Assembly (NCBI GenBank): GCA_949130495.1
Contig: OX422215.1
Span: 526,611,755-526,675,754 of the forward strand
Reading direction: 5' to 3'
Length of the DNA: 64,000 nt
Source: Sambucus nigra
Lineage: Eukaryota; Streptophyta; Magnoliopsida; Dipsacales; Adoxaceae
Under the pieces are notes generated by a model. That model worked only from the letters and a program-made list of their open reading frames with translations, did not search any database and was not told the DNA's origin. Each line of letters begins with the position of its first letter. The first letter of the stretch is position 1. Positions 35,131 to 47,406 of this stretch are shown here, one piece after another. A program made the translations under genes and the position numbers.

Positions 35131-37126
35131 TTGAAAGTCTGTTTACAAGATCTTTCACTAAAAGTTAAATTTTAAGAAAACTCCAAAAATTAAACTCGTT
35201 GGATGAAACTCCTCTTAAATCACTACACAATATGTGTAAAAACATAATGACTTTGGATGTTAGATTTGGTAGATAGATTACCTTACGTTTTTAAAATAAA
35301 AACCTATACTAAATCTTTGATTAGAAACCAAACCATATAAGCAATAAGAATAAGAATAGTAATTTGGACATGGTAATTTTTTACGTGGTAAAATCCCAAA
35401 TTAGGGAAAAACATCCAAAGTGACTTCTATGCCACAAAACAAAAATCCACTATAATGGACAAATTATACAAAATTACATGCACACAAACAAGCACACAAG
35501 ATCCAAAGACTAAGAATAAAAATATACCTACTAAGCTTTCTCCTCCATGGTAATTCTATTCTGACTTTGATCTCCCTGGATATTTCCTTGCATCAATCCT
35601 TGCTCCAATAGACTCAGTCAACAAAAAATCTCTCAAATGAACCACACTTGACTAGGTGTTTGTGTGAGAGTGTATGTGACACTGAAGTGAAACACATGCA
35701 AGTATACAGCTCACGCCTCTCAAAGTATTTATACAAGTAAATCCTAACAAATAATAGAGATTCTATATGAAATGCATATTTTCATATTTCTTTGAAAATT
35801 AGACTTCTTTTCAAAAGAGATAATTTATATCTGAAAGTAATCTTTATAAAAATTAGATCAAATGTTTCCAAACACTTATTTATATACCAACTAATTTCAC
35901 AAATATGAAACTAAGTTTTTCAAAATAAAATTTTCAGATCTAAATATATGTACTGTCTTAGAAGTCTCTTTTCCAAGAAACTTGAAAACGAGAGTGGATC
36001 TAAGAAAATATACAACTACAAAACAAGATCCGACAGACAAGGTAACAGCAACCCTAAAAAATATTGAGAAATGTATCTATGAATATTTCTCACAATTTTT
36101 AATAAGAAACGTGAGATCTATAATGAGACAGTGTTCCAAAGAGAGATTGAGTATGAAGAGTTTCTTTAGAATTGCGAACCAACCAAACTCTCAAGAAAAA
36201 CATAGAGAACTAACTTTCAAACTAAGGTTTTCTAGTTTAGATATAACAGGGACAATGTTTGGGTTTGTGTTTATGGAAAAAATGAAAGATAGAAATATTA
36301 CAGGCTTTGGTTTTCTCTGTCTCTCTCTCTCTCTCTCTCTCTAACCTTTCCATTTTCTCTCTCTACTCCCCTCTCTCTCTTTTTTTCCTCAAAGGGATGA
36401 AAATGCTAAAATTCTTCAAATGGGAATCCTAAGGTATCTATTTATACTAAGCATGGAAGGGTCTAGAACGTCGAAGGGAAAAGCGCGACTGAGATCAATC
36501 CAATGTTTCAATTTTAAATTTAAGGGTATAAAATGATCGCACAATCTTACACTCTGATTGGCTTTAAGGGAATGCACTTAGACCGTCTTAAAACACATGC
36601 AATATGTTGATTATATTTGATCTAACGACTATAAGTGATGCCTTGGAATATGAGATCAAACAAACACAAAATGGACAAATAACAAGGCAACACGTGTAGA
36701 AATAATGACGGTTGAAAAATGCGTGTTTTAGAGTTTATAAAAATCCTATTTCCTCCCCCATAATTCTCTGTCGGTTTGAGATTCTACGCTAAGAAATTTT
36801 ATTGGAATAAAAATATTTTTAACTTAGCCCACAACATTATTAAATATTTTTAAAATGTTTAAAAAATTCCTGAAAATATTTAAACACGTGTAAACACTCT
36901 CACTCATGTATGCATGATTTGTGTCCTATAGTGTGTTCAGTGCAATATTTTACTTCCCTTTTTGGTAGATAGGATGTCTTAGAGATGATAATTGTTGATG
37001 TAGCTTTATAAACCTCGGAGAAGATTGCTCAAAAAAAAATCTAAACTATTTTGTCACCGTATCCAAACTAGTTGGGAATCCTATATGTTACAAACTCAAG
37101 TAACTCAACCACATAGATTGTTCTCA
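35131..37126 (-). mobile_element. Right (5') LTR of the degraded copia element
   Basis: Runs from the primer-binding site to TGAGAACAATCT on the minus strand (37126). Positions 35441-37126 are colinear with 16868-18518. A (CT)n tract lies at about 36309-36342. The inner 310 bp have no partner in the left copy, which is truncated there. The sequence just outside 37126 also resembles the polypurine side of the left LTR, so the arrangement may be a tandem or recombined one. Confidence 0.55.
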
Positions 37127-37184
37127 GAGTTTCCCGCCTTTAGACATTGACTTTCTTAATGAGTCTGATATATTCCAACTCATT

Positions 37185-37480
37185 CCTATTTTAGGTCACA
37201 TCAGGGAACAAGAGTTGAAATATGGAGTTTCTTATTTTACATATCATAGGAGACTGCAATATGTGTTGAAAGGCGGGGTTTCCTATTTTAGTTCGCATTG
37301 GGATTCCTATTATAGGTCCCATAGGGGACCAGATTGTTCAAAGCTCCAAGCTTCCTATTTTAGGATGCATAGGGTACCAGATGGATTAAAGCATAGGGTT
37401 TTATAGTTTAGGTAGAATAGGGGACCAATTTATTTAAAGTTCAGGGTATCCTATTTTAGGTCGCATAAGGGACTAAGTGA
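37185..37480. repeat. Degenerate ~50-60-bp minisatellite
   Basis: The motif CTATTTTAGGTCGCATAGGG, followed by GACCAGAT and GTTTC-like words, recurs about six times with many changes. No coding sequence. Confidence 0.65.
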
Positions 37481-37719
37481 AGGGAGATAACTATTTTAGT
37501 GAAGCTATATTGGGGTTCATTGATGCAGAGTCAGAGGGATAACTAAAATGGAGTTTGGAGTATCGCAAAGTTTATAATGTGATTGGAATGTAGTACCTAT
37601 ATCTCCTTGAGTAATGCATGATCAAAGAGATCTCTTATGCTGAAGAATGGTAGAGATTGGTAAAACTTTCTCAACATTCCTCCAAGCCTAGTATAGATGG
37701 GGGGATTTCCATTATGTCG

Positions 37720-38340
37720 TAATGTTGTAGAGGTTTTTCTCAAGGGAGGCTTTGGTTTGGTTTCATTGGGTGGAGTTTGAGGCTTTGGTATAGTACTCAA
37801 AAGTGTCTTAAGTTGTGGTTAAAGTTTTTCTCTGGTGGAGTCTGAGACTTGGTATAGTGTGCCCTAGGGGGTCTGAGGCTATAGTGGGTGTTTCTTCGAA
37901 TAGTCCAATTCCTTGGTAAGGTGCTTAAAAGTGTCCAAGTCTTTGCTTAGAGGTTTTCTCGGATGTAGTCTAAGGCTTTTTGTGAATTGCTCAAATGAGT
38001 TCAAGGCTATGTTTGAGTTTTCTCAAGGAAATTTCAAGGTTTTCTTTGTCCTACTCAGGCCAATTTAGGGCTCTAGAAAGGGTTGCTCAAAAGAATATGA
38101 TGTTTTGGTTTACTTGGATGGAGTCTAAGGCTTTAAATGTTGTGTTAAGTTAAATGTGAGTTTTTTTATTTGGAATTCTTGGTGGAGTCTAAGGCTTTTG
38201 ATAGGTTTTCTCAATTGGAGTATGAGGCTTTAATTGGATTTTATCCTGTGGAGTTTGAGGAGTTCGAGTGATTTTCTCATAGGATTATGAGGCTTTAGTG
38301 TGAAACGAGTCTTAGGTTTGAATTGAGCCTAAATTATTTA
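37720..38340. repeat. Degenerate ~40-45-bp minisatellite, left part
   Basis: About fifteen diverged units resembling GGTGGAGTCTGAGGCTTTGG plus GGGTTTTCTCA. The same family resumes at 43330-44310. The order and orientation are the same on both sides, which suggests one array later split by the block between them. Confidence 0.75.
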
Positions 38341-38344
38341 GAGT

Positions 38345-39142
38345 TTTAATTAGTTTAGAATTTGTGCAAACATTTTTAGAAAGGGATCCACTTGATGGTA
38401 CATCATCAAGAGATTTTAAAGAACATCAATCACAGTCCAAGAAGGATAATATGGTAAGTTCGGCCAACAAATAATGTGCACACAGTTTATAGAAACTCGT
38501 ATGTTTTTCTCATAATTTTCTATTATGTTACTTGATTTATTATGGTATCTCTGGTATTAATTTGGAATATTTGGCTTTATTATAAATACCTTTATAATGC
38601 TAAAATTATCATTTTTTGTGTAAAAAACTGTAAACATTTTTTCTCTTATTTTTCCAGAATTTTAAATATTTTTTTCCTGATTTTTAATTGAATTTTACAA
38701 CATTATTTTAATTAAAATTCATTTAAATCATTTTCTAGAAATTGTAAAATATTGTGTGCATGTCTCATTAGTTTCCTTATGCTCTACAAGTTGCCTATTG
38801 GTTTATTTAGCGACTAATTTTTAATAGTTTACATGTATAAGTAGTGTTTTTTCACACTCCAATCTTTGGAGATAATTTCCCACGGTTGATCATTTTAAGG
38901 AGTGGCCGAGATGATTGATCCATGTGAGTTAGAATGGAATAATGAGGATATATGACCGATTGATCCCTTTATTTAAACCTAATTAAATCTTATGCTTCAT
39001 TAACAAACGTTGATTTCTTTTGCAACCGGTTGAATTGATCTCAACCATTGATTTTGGGAGAAGTTTACTGAAAGTCTATATCCTTACATCCCTTGTTATT
39101 TAAACCCTCTTCTCTTCAAACTTGAGAAGTTTTTTGTAATAT

Positions 39143-39191
<49 letters not shown>

Positions 39192-39749
39192 AGAAGAAGA
39201 AGAAGAAGAAGAAGAAGAAAAAGAAAAAGGGGGTGATCATTTAAGAGGTTTGTGCCTAAAACTCCAAGGGTTTTGTCTCCATAAATCACCCAAAGTACTT
39301 TGAGTATTTTCCAACTCAGATTTAATTTGTTAAATCTTTACTTTGCCCTTGAGGTGTATATTTTTTTCACTCACATTAGGGTTTTCATCTCTAAACCACA
39401 TATTTTAAACTCGTTTATTTTTTAAAATTATTTTTGTTGTAAAATAGTTTAAAATAATGGTTTGCTTTGAATCTTGTATTTTCTTGTTTAGATCTAGTTG
39501 ATCCAATGCTTTAACCTATTAATAGAATGTGAAAAATAATTTTAGAATTAGATATTGTAAATACCTTTGAGAGTTGATTTAAATTCTTTTGAAATCAGTC
39601 ACATCTTAAGTATTAAATAAATCTGACTTTTGTGCGTATTTTGTACTCGAGTCTATGATTGAAAACATATTTTTGAGGATTTTGATTTAACACCTTTCTA
39701 ATACTCTTGCATGTGATTAGAATCTTGTAATTTGTTAGGACTGGTTTGT

Positions 39750-39784
<35 letters not shown>

Positions 39785-40190
39785 TGTGTGGGTGGGCACG
39801 CGTGCGCGTGCATTGGCATGGTCATGTCGTGAATAACACTTACACAACACTTTTCACAGACTTAAAAGCACTTAGAACTTGTTGGTTGATTTATGGAGAT
39901 ATTATCTCTAGTTGACTGGTGGAGATATAACATTCCAGAATATCATAAAGACATATCCAATAGTGGTTTCTCATATAGGTAGCATTTTCTTTATTACTTT
40001 ATCTCATTGTGAATGTATTTGTAATTCTTCATTTGATTCTAGTGATTATTTTTCATTACGGCGTAGATGCCATCGTGAATGCTTCCCCATAGGTTTTGGG
40101 GTTTTACTGTTTAAAATCTTGCATGTTGTGCCTATAATACCTATGATTCTCCACACCCGTTTGATCAGGCCTGACATAAAATACCTGGAG
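38345..40190. other. AT-rich DNA with GA/GAA microsatellites, no gene recognised
   Basis: Contains (GA)n at about 39144-39188 passing into (GAA)n to about 39225, and a second (GA)n at about 39754-39781. The rest is AT-rich with no recognisable coding or terminal motif. Confidence 0.55.
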
Positions 40191-40199
40191 CACTAAAAT

Positions 40200-43100
40200 A
40201 ATTTATATCATTCTCATCATCACGATAAACTAAAAACTATAATAAATAATAAAACATCGACAGTAAAAACTCAACAAAGGATGACATCAAGGATAACTAA
40301 ACAAAAAAAAAACTAACCTCTAATAAATGAATCCACTATATCAAATCTTGTATTACAATTATTCAACTACATAAAGTAGGGTACAACCAAAGACTCCTCT
40401 GAATACATATGAACAACTACAATGAACTAGCGGCTACAACTCTATGGATACCAAGATGGATTGCTACAACTGCAAGTTTGACCACTCATCCATGTTAACT
40501 TGTATATACAATTATAATTCCCGGGGGGGGGGGGGGGGGGGGACATTTTATAAACTTGGATCAACGCCCTAAAGTTGCAAGAATATCTACAATACATGGA
40601 TGTAAATCCTACGAATAATTTGCAATAAACACTCAAGCCTTCGACACTCACATGCAATGAATACCTCACCTCTCATCTAAGTGCAAGTATTACACGCATG
40701 TTTAAACCCAAGGCATAATCGACGCTATAAGTCTCTATCTTTTGTCAATTAAGTACTATCACGCAACGAACAACTAACGTGGAACGCTACTAATCACCGA
40801 AATAGGATTTCACCCCAAGGTCGACATGTATATTTTCACTAAAATATTCGAAGTCTCGTAAAAGTAACACTTTCTCTATTTTTTTAATATCTTTTAATTA
40901 AACATGTTCTTCCCCGAACTACCATAAAGGATGAAGAAAAATTATGTATCTTGCAATAGGGATGTAACTAACTACACGTCTAAGAATATAACCCAAGTAC
41001 CAACCCCCCAATGTCGTTCACAAGGAAAATTCGAGTAAACCACATAAAGTATTTAACATGATATAGGGTTCATTCTCAAGTGTCCATAACTAGACTATAT
41101 TAAATTATTTTCTTATTATTTATTACAACTCACGCAGGTTACTACCTTTGGAGACCAGCTCGTGCCTCTATTAGAAAGTCCATAGGATTCCATTGCCTAA
41201 TGCGCTTACACAAAACACGTACAAGTCGGTATTGGGATGATCACTACGTAGTACATCATCAACGGGGACAAACCCAACCTAGTCGATATCAGGTCATCCC
41301 ATCTTTTATCATCATAAAGTGATGACCAACCCACGCATGTGATTTAATATAATAACCTCCACTACGTCCTACCCATCTCAATCGAGCACGTGGTCCACGG
41401 TCCCGACATCAAACACAAACCCCCAATCGATTGATTCACCTTGAGTAAAGATATGCTCACATAATCAACATAATATGTATATATATACACACAATATATA
41501 TAAATGTAGTGTAACGCATTCTCTTAAATGTACCCTAAACATCGCAATACCAAACCGTTGTATTGTCATCTAAAAAATTATGTCAAACATATAGAACCAA
41601 CTAAGATAACGTGTAAACTCAAACATACCCCAAACCATCTAAATCCATAACACCGGATTATTCATTGTGTTCTTAGGTTTATTAACTATTAAACCTTATT
41701 AAATTCAACTCTTAGTTTATTACATATCCAAACTATAAGTACTTGTCTATATATATATATATAAATACATTCTCTCATAGCATACATATAAATCTTCTCA
41801 TTTAATCACTAAATTAATCGCACGGTCTATAACTTCCCGTGACCAGAATTTACTACTCAAACACTTTATCTAGTTACTCTCCAAGCTCAATAAATGCACA
41901 TGACCATCTGATATTGTTTTCTCGCGCGTCTATCTAGTATAATAAAATCAACAACGTCAAATAGTACAATTAATTAAGTATTAACCTTTTTTTAATTAAA
42001 ATTACACAATTTGCCTTTTGGTTTATACACTAATAAACCTAATTTCCAAAATTTTCCAACCATCCCTCCTATGGATAATATCTCTAATCAACTCGGGATA
42101 GCTACACTGTCCATTCCCCAACCCGATCTCAGTTCGAATCAGGGGTCGAATTGAATCGATTTGCACCTCGAAGAAGCCCCAAATTTTCCTAAAATCAAAG
42201 GCTTCCTTCCCCAAACTTCTATTAATGGTTTCCAAATCTCCAAATTGAACCAAAACTTATATCTAAGTGTGATAACATGTTTCCAATTGTTTTTACACAA
42301 TCATGAGGATTCAAGAACATCAGATCCAAGACTAAAACTTAAAGATTAAAACTTTTCAACTAAACTCATTGTTAAATCATCTTAGGGTTGTTCATCGTTA
42401 ATTCAATCCTTAAACCTTAAATTAATATGGTAATAATTCAAAATAATGAAGTTTCATTCTAATACATCATTTATATTTCACATCTACATCATTTAATCCA
42501 TCTATTTCATGTTTTAATCATCCAGGTAGAACTATTCAATGCAGGACAGATTCACATCATTCCTAATTAACCCAAATCATTAGTATAATCAAACTTAATC
42601 GACTAGTGCCTAAACATTCTTCAAAACTCATGCTTGGAAAGGGGAAAATTCATATTCTAAATAAGTTACATATTTATAATGATGATTGCAAGATATTGTT
42701 GCCTTAGAATTGAATAACACATTATGTAGGCTTGAATCCCCGTAGTTTGTCATCTTTGGACATTTCTTTGCTTATCCCAAAGACCCATGACTGCTAGGAT
42801 TTTCTTATCCTTAGAATAAATTTTAATTAATGACCCTTAATCCTGCTTAAAAACTTAAATTCTCGTACCTCTATTAAATGGCTATTTTCGAACCCCAAAA
42901 TGGGCCTAAAATACTACCTGGATTGATCTGACACTCATCTTAAGGGTGTAAATACCCCCCAGGCCCAATTTAAAGAGGTAAAAATACATAAATGGACATA
43001 TGTGTCACCCTATAGTCTAGTCTAAATGATAATATCCATTACACACGGTGATACCTCATGGCGTCAATTAATTATTCACTTAATTGTTCTACGCATACAC

Positions 43101-43281
43101 ATAGTCCACAATCATATAATTAATATCAGTAATTAATTATTCTAAAACCACATTACAAAATCTTAACGATTATGATAATTTATAATTACTAAACCACACA
43201 AGTAATAATTAGTCTCATTTATTAATTTATTTCTCACTTAATAAATAGTAAATCTAGTCCACAAAAATACGGGGTATTACA
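40200..43281 (-). mobile_element. Chromovirus-like LTR or LTR-derived repeat, copy A
   Basis: On the minus strand it begins TGTAATACCCCGTATTTTTG at 43281, much like the starts of Ty3/gypsy chromovirus (Tekay/Del) LTRs. Between 43281 and about 41600 it aligns by eye with 58540-61030 on the plus strand (shared TGTGTACGCATAGAACAATT-like and AATAATCCGGTGTTTAGG-like words). No gag or pol is seen, and the lower end is not resolved. A pure G run of about 20 bp lies at 40522-40542. The family name is an inference from the start motif only. Confidence 0.5.
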
Positions 43282-43329
43282 GTGCCTTTACTTTGAATAG
43301 TAAATCTAATCAAAGTTATTCGGATTCTA

Positions 43330-44310
43330 CTCTAGAGAATTTTAACTTGGTTAAAAGTTCTAGTGTTATTTTCATAGTGAGGGTTTACTCGGGTAAATTT
43401 TAAGGCTTTAGTGAGGGTCTCTAGATAGTGTTAGGCTCTAATTTACTCGAGTGGTGTCTGGTGATTTCGTGGGTTACTCAGAGGAGTTTATATCTTGATT
43501 TAGGTTATCTCAGGTAGAGTTAGAGACTTTGTGTGGGTTTCCTTAAGTGGAGTCCAAGGCTTTAGTAAGGTTCTTAGGGGAGTGTAAGGCTTTGGTTTGC
43601 TCGGGTGGAGTCCGAGGACTTTGGAGAGGTTTGTTCAGAGGAGTCTGAGCTTTTGTGAGGGTTTAAGCGGGTGGAGTCTGAGGATTTATGTGGGTTTTCT
43701 CAGGTGGAGTCTTAGGCTTTGGTTTAATTGCTCAAAAGTATCTTAGGCTTTAGCTGGGTCTTGCTCAGGTGAATTTTGAGACTTGTGAGTTTGCTCCGGT
43801 GGAGTATGAGTCTTTAGAGAGGTTAGCTCAAAGAATTATGAAGCTTTTATGAGGATTTTCTCAGGTGGAATTTGAGGCTTCATGCGGTTTTTATCAAGGG
43901 GAGTCTGAGGGTTTGATTAAAAGTTTTTTTGGGTGGAGTCGAAGGCTATCATGAGGTGCTTAGGGTACTGTGAGGCTTTATCTTACTCGAATGGAGTCTA
44001 AGGCTTTGGAGAACTTTTTTCATAACATTGTGAGTCTTTTGTGACGGATTGTTTTGATAGAGTTTGAGGCTTTGTGTGGTTTTGTTCAGGTTTAGTCCGA
44101 GGATTTAGTGGGGTTCTTAGTGAAGTGTAAGGTTTTGGTTTGCTCAAGTGGAGTTCAAAGCTTTAGTGAGGTTTTCTCAGAGAAGTTTGAGAATTTTATG
44201 AGGATTTGCTCGGGTGGAGTCCAAAGATTGGTTTGGGTTTTCTCAGCTGGATTCTCAGGCTTTGTTAGTTTTCTTGGGGCAGAGTATGAGGTTTTATTTT
44301 AGTTGGAGGT
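43330..44310. repeat. Degenerate ~40-45-bp minisatellite, right part
   Basis: More than twenty diverged units such as TCAGGTGGAGTCTGAGGCTTT and GTGTGGGTTTTCTCAGG variants. It continues the array at 37720-38340. Open frames inside are short repeats without family resemblance. Confidence 0.8.
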
Positions 44311-46181
44311 AATGGATTCCTATTCCTATTGTAGGGATGTCAATAATCATTTATTGATGCCTATTTGTTTATTTTGTCTAAAGGTTATATAGAAGATGGT
44401 TTATCTTAAAGAGGCAAATGGAATTCTAGGTTAAAGGTCACTTTTAGGCAGGCCATGAAATGATTGGTCTTTGAGATTTTTTCATTTGTTCATTTTGCAT
44501 TGGGAGTCACTGATCACTTTTTTTTAGCACAAATAGTACCTGTGTGATGTGGAATCGACATAGAATTTTCATTTGGGGGGTTGAAATCATGGGTGATGAA
44601 TGGTTACCTAATAGGAAGTTAACAATTAAGTACTTTTTTTTGTTAGAGTATATGTATACTCAAAGTTCCAAATAAGATTATATTATCTAAATGTATTTCC
44701 ATTTCATTTTTTTAGTCATTGTCTAAGAGATCCTTGAAAAGCTTCATCAACTTCAATCCGGTTCATTCATGTCAAACCTCAAAAACACCACTTTGGAAAG
44801 GTGTATTTGATTTTGTGTACTTGGATTTACCCTTATGGTTGAAATTAATGTCTTGTTTTTTTGGGTAAAAGATCAAATACATATGCAAATAAAATTTTCA
44901 TGTGGAATAACTATTTTATTAGAAATTGCATCATTTTTTGTGTATTTTAAGTATGGGGGTTCTAGGTTGGGAACAAACATACTTAGAGTTTTTGTTAAAA
45001 TTATTTCTAATAATTAGAAACAAAACTAGACAAAATACCTGAACATTAGTGCTACCTCCTCATCGCAGCCTCGCCACAGCAAACAAGTTTTTGTTATGAT
45101 GAGTCCTTTGTGAAAATCTGCCTCTTTACGTATCCTATCTTCATCTCAGGTTCGTAGCAGCAATGCTTTTCTTCTGCATCAAAGCTTCCAATGAGCTGTT
45201 GTAAAATGCATAGAAATCACTTTTTGAGCATCTTTTCTCTAAGATCTCATTGGAAATCATTTCAAGGACAAAATTTTAGCTAAGATAGACCTAGTCTTCA
45301 CTACATGAGACCGAAAGTGTGACCCTTAATCTACAAATCACCAAAATGTTCCTTACTTATGGCTATATAATTATGTGTTAAACTCTCTCCCAAACAAAGA
45401 GAAAGATAAGAAAATATTTTACAGCAAATCTGAATTTGAGAGAATATTTTTCGTCCTCTTCTTTGTTCATAAAGACATTTCCTTTGATCTTTCTATTTGA
45501 GAAAAATTTAGAAAAAATTTGTATACTCGTCCTTTTTGTTCAAATATTTTTTAAACTAAAAATTTTGTTCATGAGTACGTGTTTCCTCTACTAAGACTTG
45601 AAAAATATTTTGTGAGATTTAGAAAACCATTATACTTCCATACGCAAGACCAACCAATAAGATTGCCTCACACATCCTAGGTGTATCTTTTGTGGTTGTT
45701 TAAAGGTTTTAACCTTGGAACAAAAAAATTCTTCAATGTTAAAAAAATACTTTTTGCGCCAAGAGGATTTGAAGATAATGCTCACGGCCCAAAACTATCA
45801 ACGATTATTTAGCGTGCTTCAGGAGTTGGCATTTCATTCAGAAAGGTTGGTGTGAAAGAGTGTCTAGTTAAAGTTTTGCAAATGTATCACAGTTTTATTT
45901 TGTAAAACTCTACCATAGTTTCGTTCATTTTGGCCCAACTTATTCCGTTTAATGAGTTTTTTCCTCGTACATCCTATCTTATGATATTGTTTTACTTTTT
46001 CTAATTTTTAGACTCATTGTCACATATTAAAGAAGATAAAACTAAGATTTAAAATTAGTAAAATATTTTTGTCATATATATTTTACGATTGTTTTACACT
46101 TTTGCACTAATAAATCAATCTTCCTTTTTCAAAAATTAGGTTAATCATTTTTTATTTGGTACTTACCATCAAGAGGTACAC
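44311..46181. other. AT-rich intergenic DNA, no gene recognised
   Basis: No domain, repeat array or element end was recognised. The last five bases (TACAC, 46177-46181) are the left target duplication of the retrotransposon that follows. Confidence 0.6.
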
Positions 46182-47394
46182 TGAAAACGTCGTATGCGTG
46201 ATATCGATTTAAATTAAATTAAATTCGCAAGATTCCAAGTAACCCTTATTTAATTCGAGTCTATTTAGAAACAGCCCATAAACAAACAACTACGTGTGTG
46301 TGTGTGTGTGTGTGTGTGTCAAACCATAAATAAAGCATGCGACACAAAGTTAAGGAAAAATCCCGGCGGGGCAAAACCTTTTATTTCACTATAATAAGTA
46401 AATCGCAACTTACACAGATTACAATGAAATACAGTGACACACGAATACCCGCAGACGTCGGTCGGTGTCGTCAGCAATGAATCCACACGCAGCGAACCCA
46501 CATGAACCTCAGTATAATCAACAAATAAAGAACCGCAGCACTCCTCAATGACACGCATCCATAAAACTTTGTAGAGACTCCCTTAGCAATGACACGCAGC
46601 CCTCGGTTGCAAAGATCTCTCCACAAAGGTTTGAACAAACACAAGGTTGTGTTCTTGGGTTACCAAAAAGATTCACAAAGGTTTGGTAATTGTGTGAATC
46701 AAAACATGAGTCTTGGGACTCAAAAATATGAAGACTAGAGGTATTTGGACTCTCAAAAACGTCTTCTAAAGTCTTACAAAACAACTCCCCCGAAGTTGGT
46801 ATTTATAGGAAAAAATATGAAGAGTCCCACGTTCTTTAAACTCTAAAATTCTATCCAGCGTACAGGTACCCCGAACCGGTTCGGGTACACCTTGCGAACC
46901 GGTTCGCCCCCCCGAACCGGTTACGGGTTGGGTTCGGGAAAGTGTGCTGGGAACAGGTGCTTAAACACTTAGAAAAATTCCCAGAATTTTCAATGAACAT
47001 ATCTCCATTTTCAACGGGCCATAACTTGTTCACCGTAGCTCGGATTGAGGTGCCGTTTCTTCCAGTATATTTTTTGCGGCAAGATCTTCAACTTTCTAGT
47101 TGACCGGTCCTCCGGATGGTGGCTGTAAAATTACCAATTTTCCCTTGAACATCCCTATCATGCCTTGTTTCACTGATTTGACTTCTCTTGCGTACCACTT
47201 GCATTACGAGCCTACAATCAAGGAACGTGAAGTCATTGATGCAGATGAGGGACACATTAATGGAGATAATGCATGCTTGATTCCCGAAATTCGAATAGAG
47301 GCCGTCATGTGAGATCGTGAGGTGACGTGCCAAATGTAGCGGCGTACGACATACACAAATGTAACATGTTGGACATGAGAAAAATGTCCTTACA
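46182..47394 (-). repeat. 3' LTR of the gag-only retrotransposon
   Basis: Begins TGTAAGGACATTTTTCTCAT on the minus strand at 47394 and ends GTCGTTTTCA at 46182. Contains a (GT)n tract at about 46290-46318, a TATA-like box (CCTATAAATACC, minus strand, about 46799-46810) and a cluster of AACCGGTT palindromes at about 46872-46922. Confidence 0.93.
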
Positions 47395-47406
47395 AATCTC
47401 CCCCTA
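47395..47406 (-). promoter_or_regulatory. Polypurine tract of the gag-only element
   Basis: The minus strand reads AGGGGGAGATT immediately before the LTR start TGTAAGG. Further purine tracts (for example AAAAAGGGGGAGAAAG near 47718-47735) lie upstream, a feature described for Sireviruses. Confidence 0.8.

Noticed and set aside
40128..40132. GTGCC as a matching 5-bp duplication for the LTR end at 43281 (followed by GTGCC)
   Set aside because: No TG...CA LTR end adjoins it; a five-base match over 3 kb is expected by chance.
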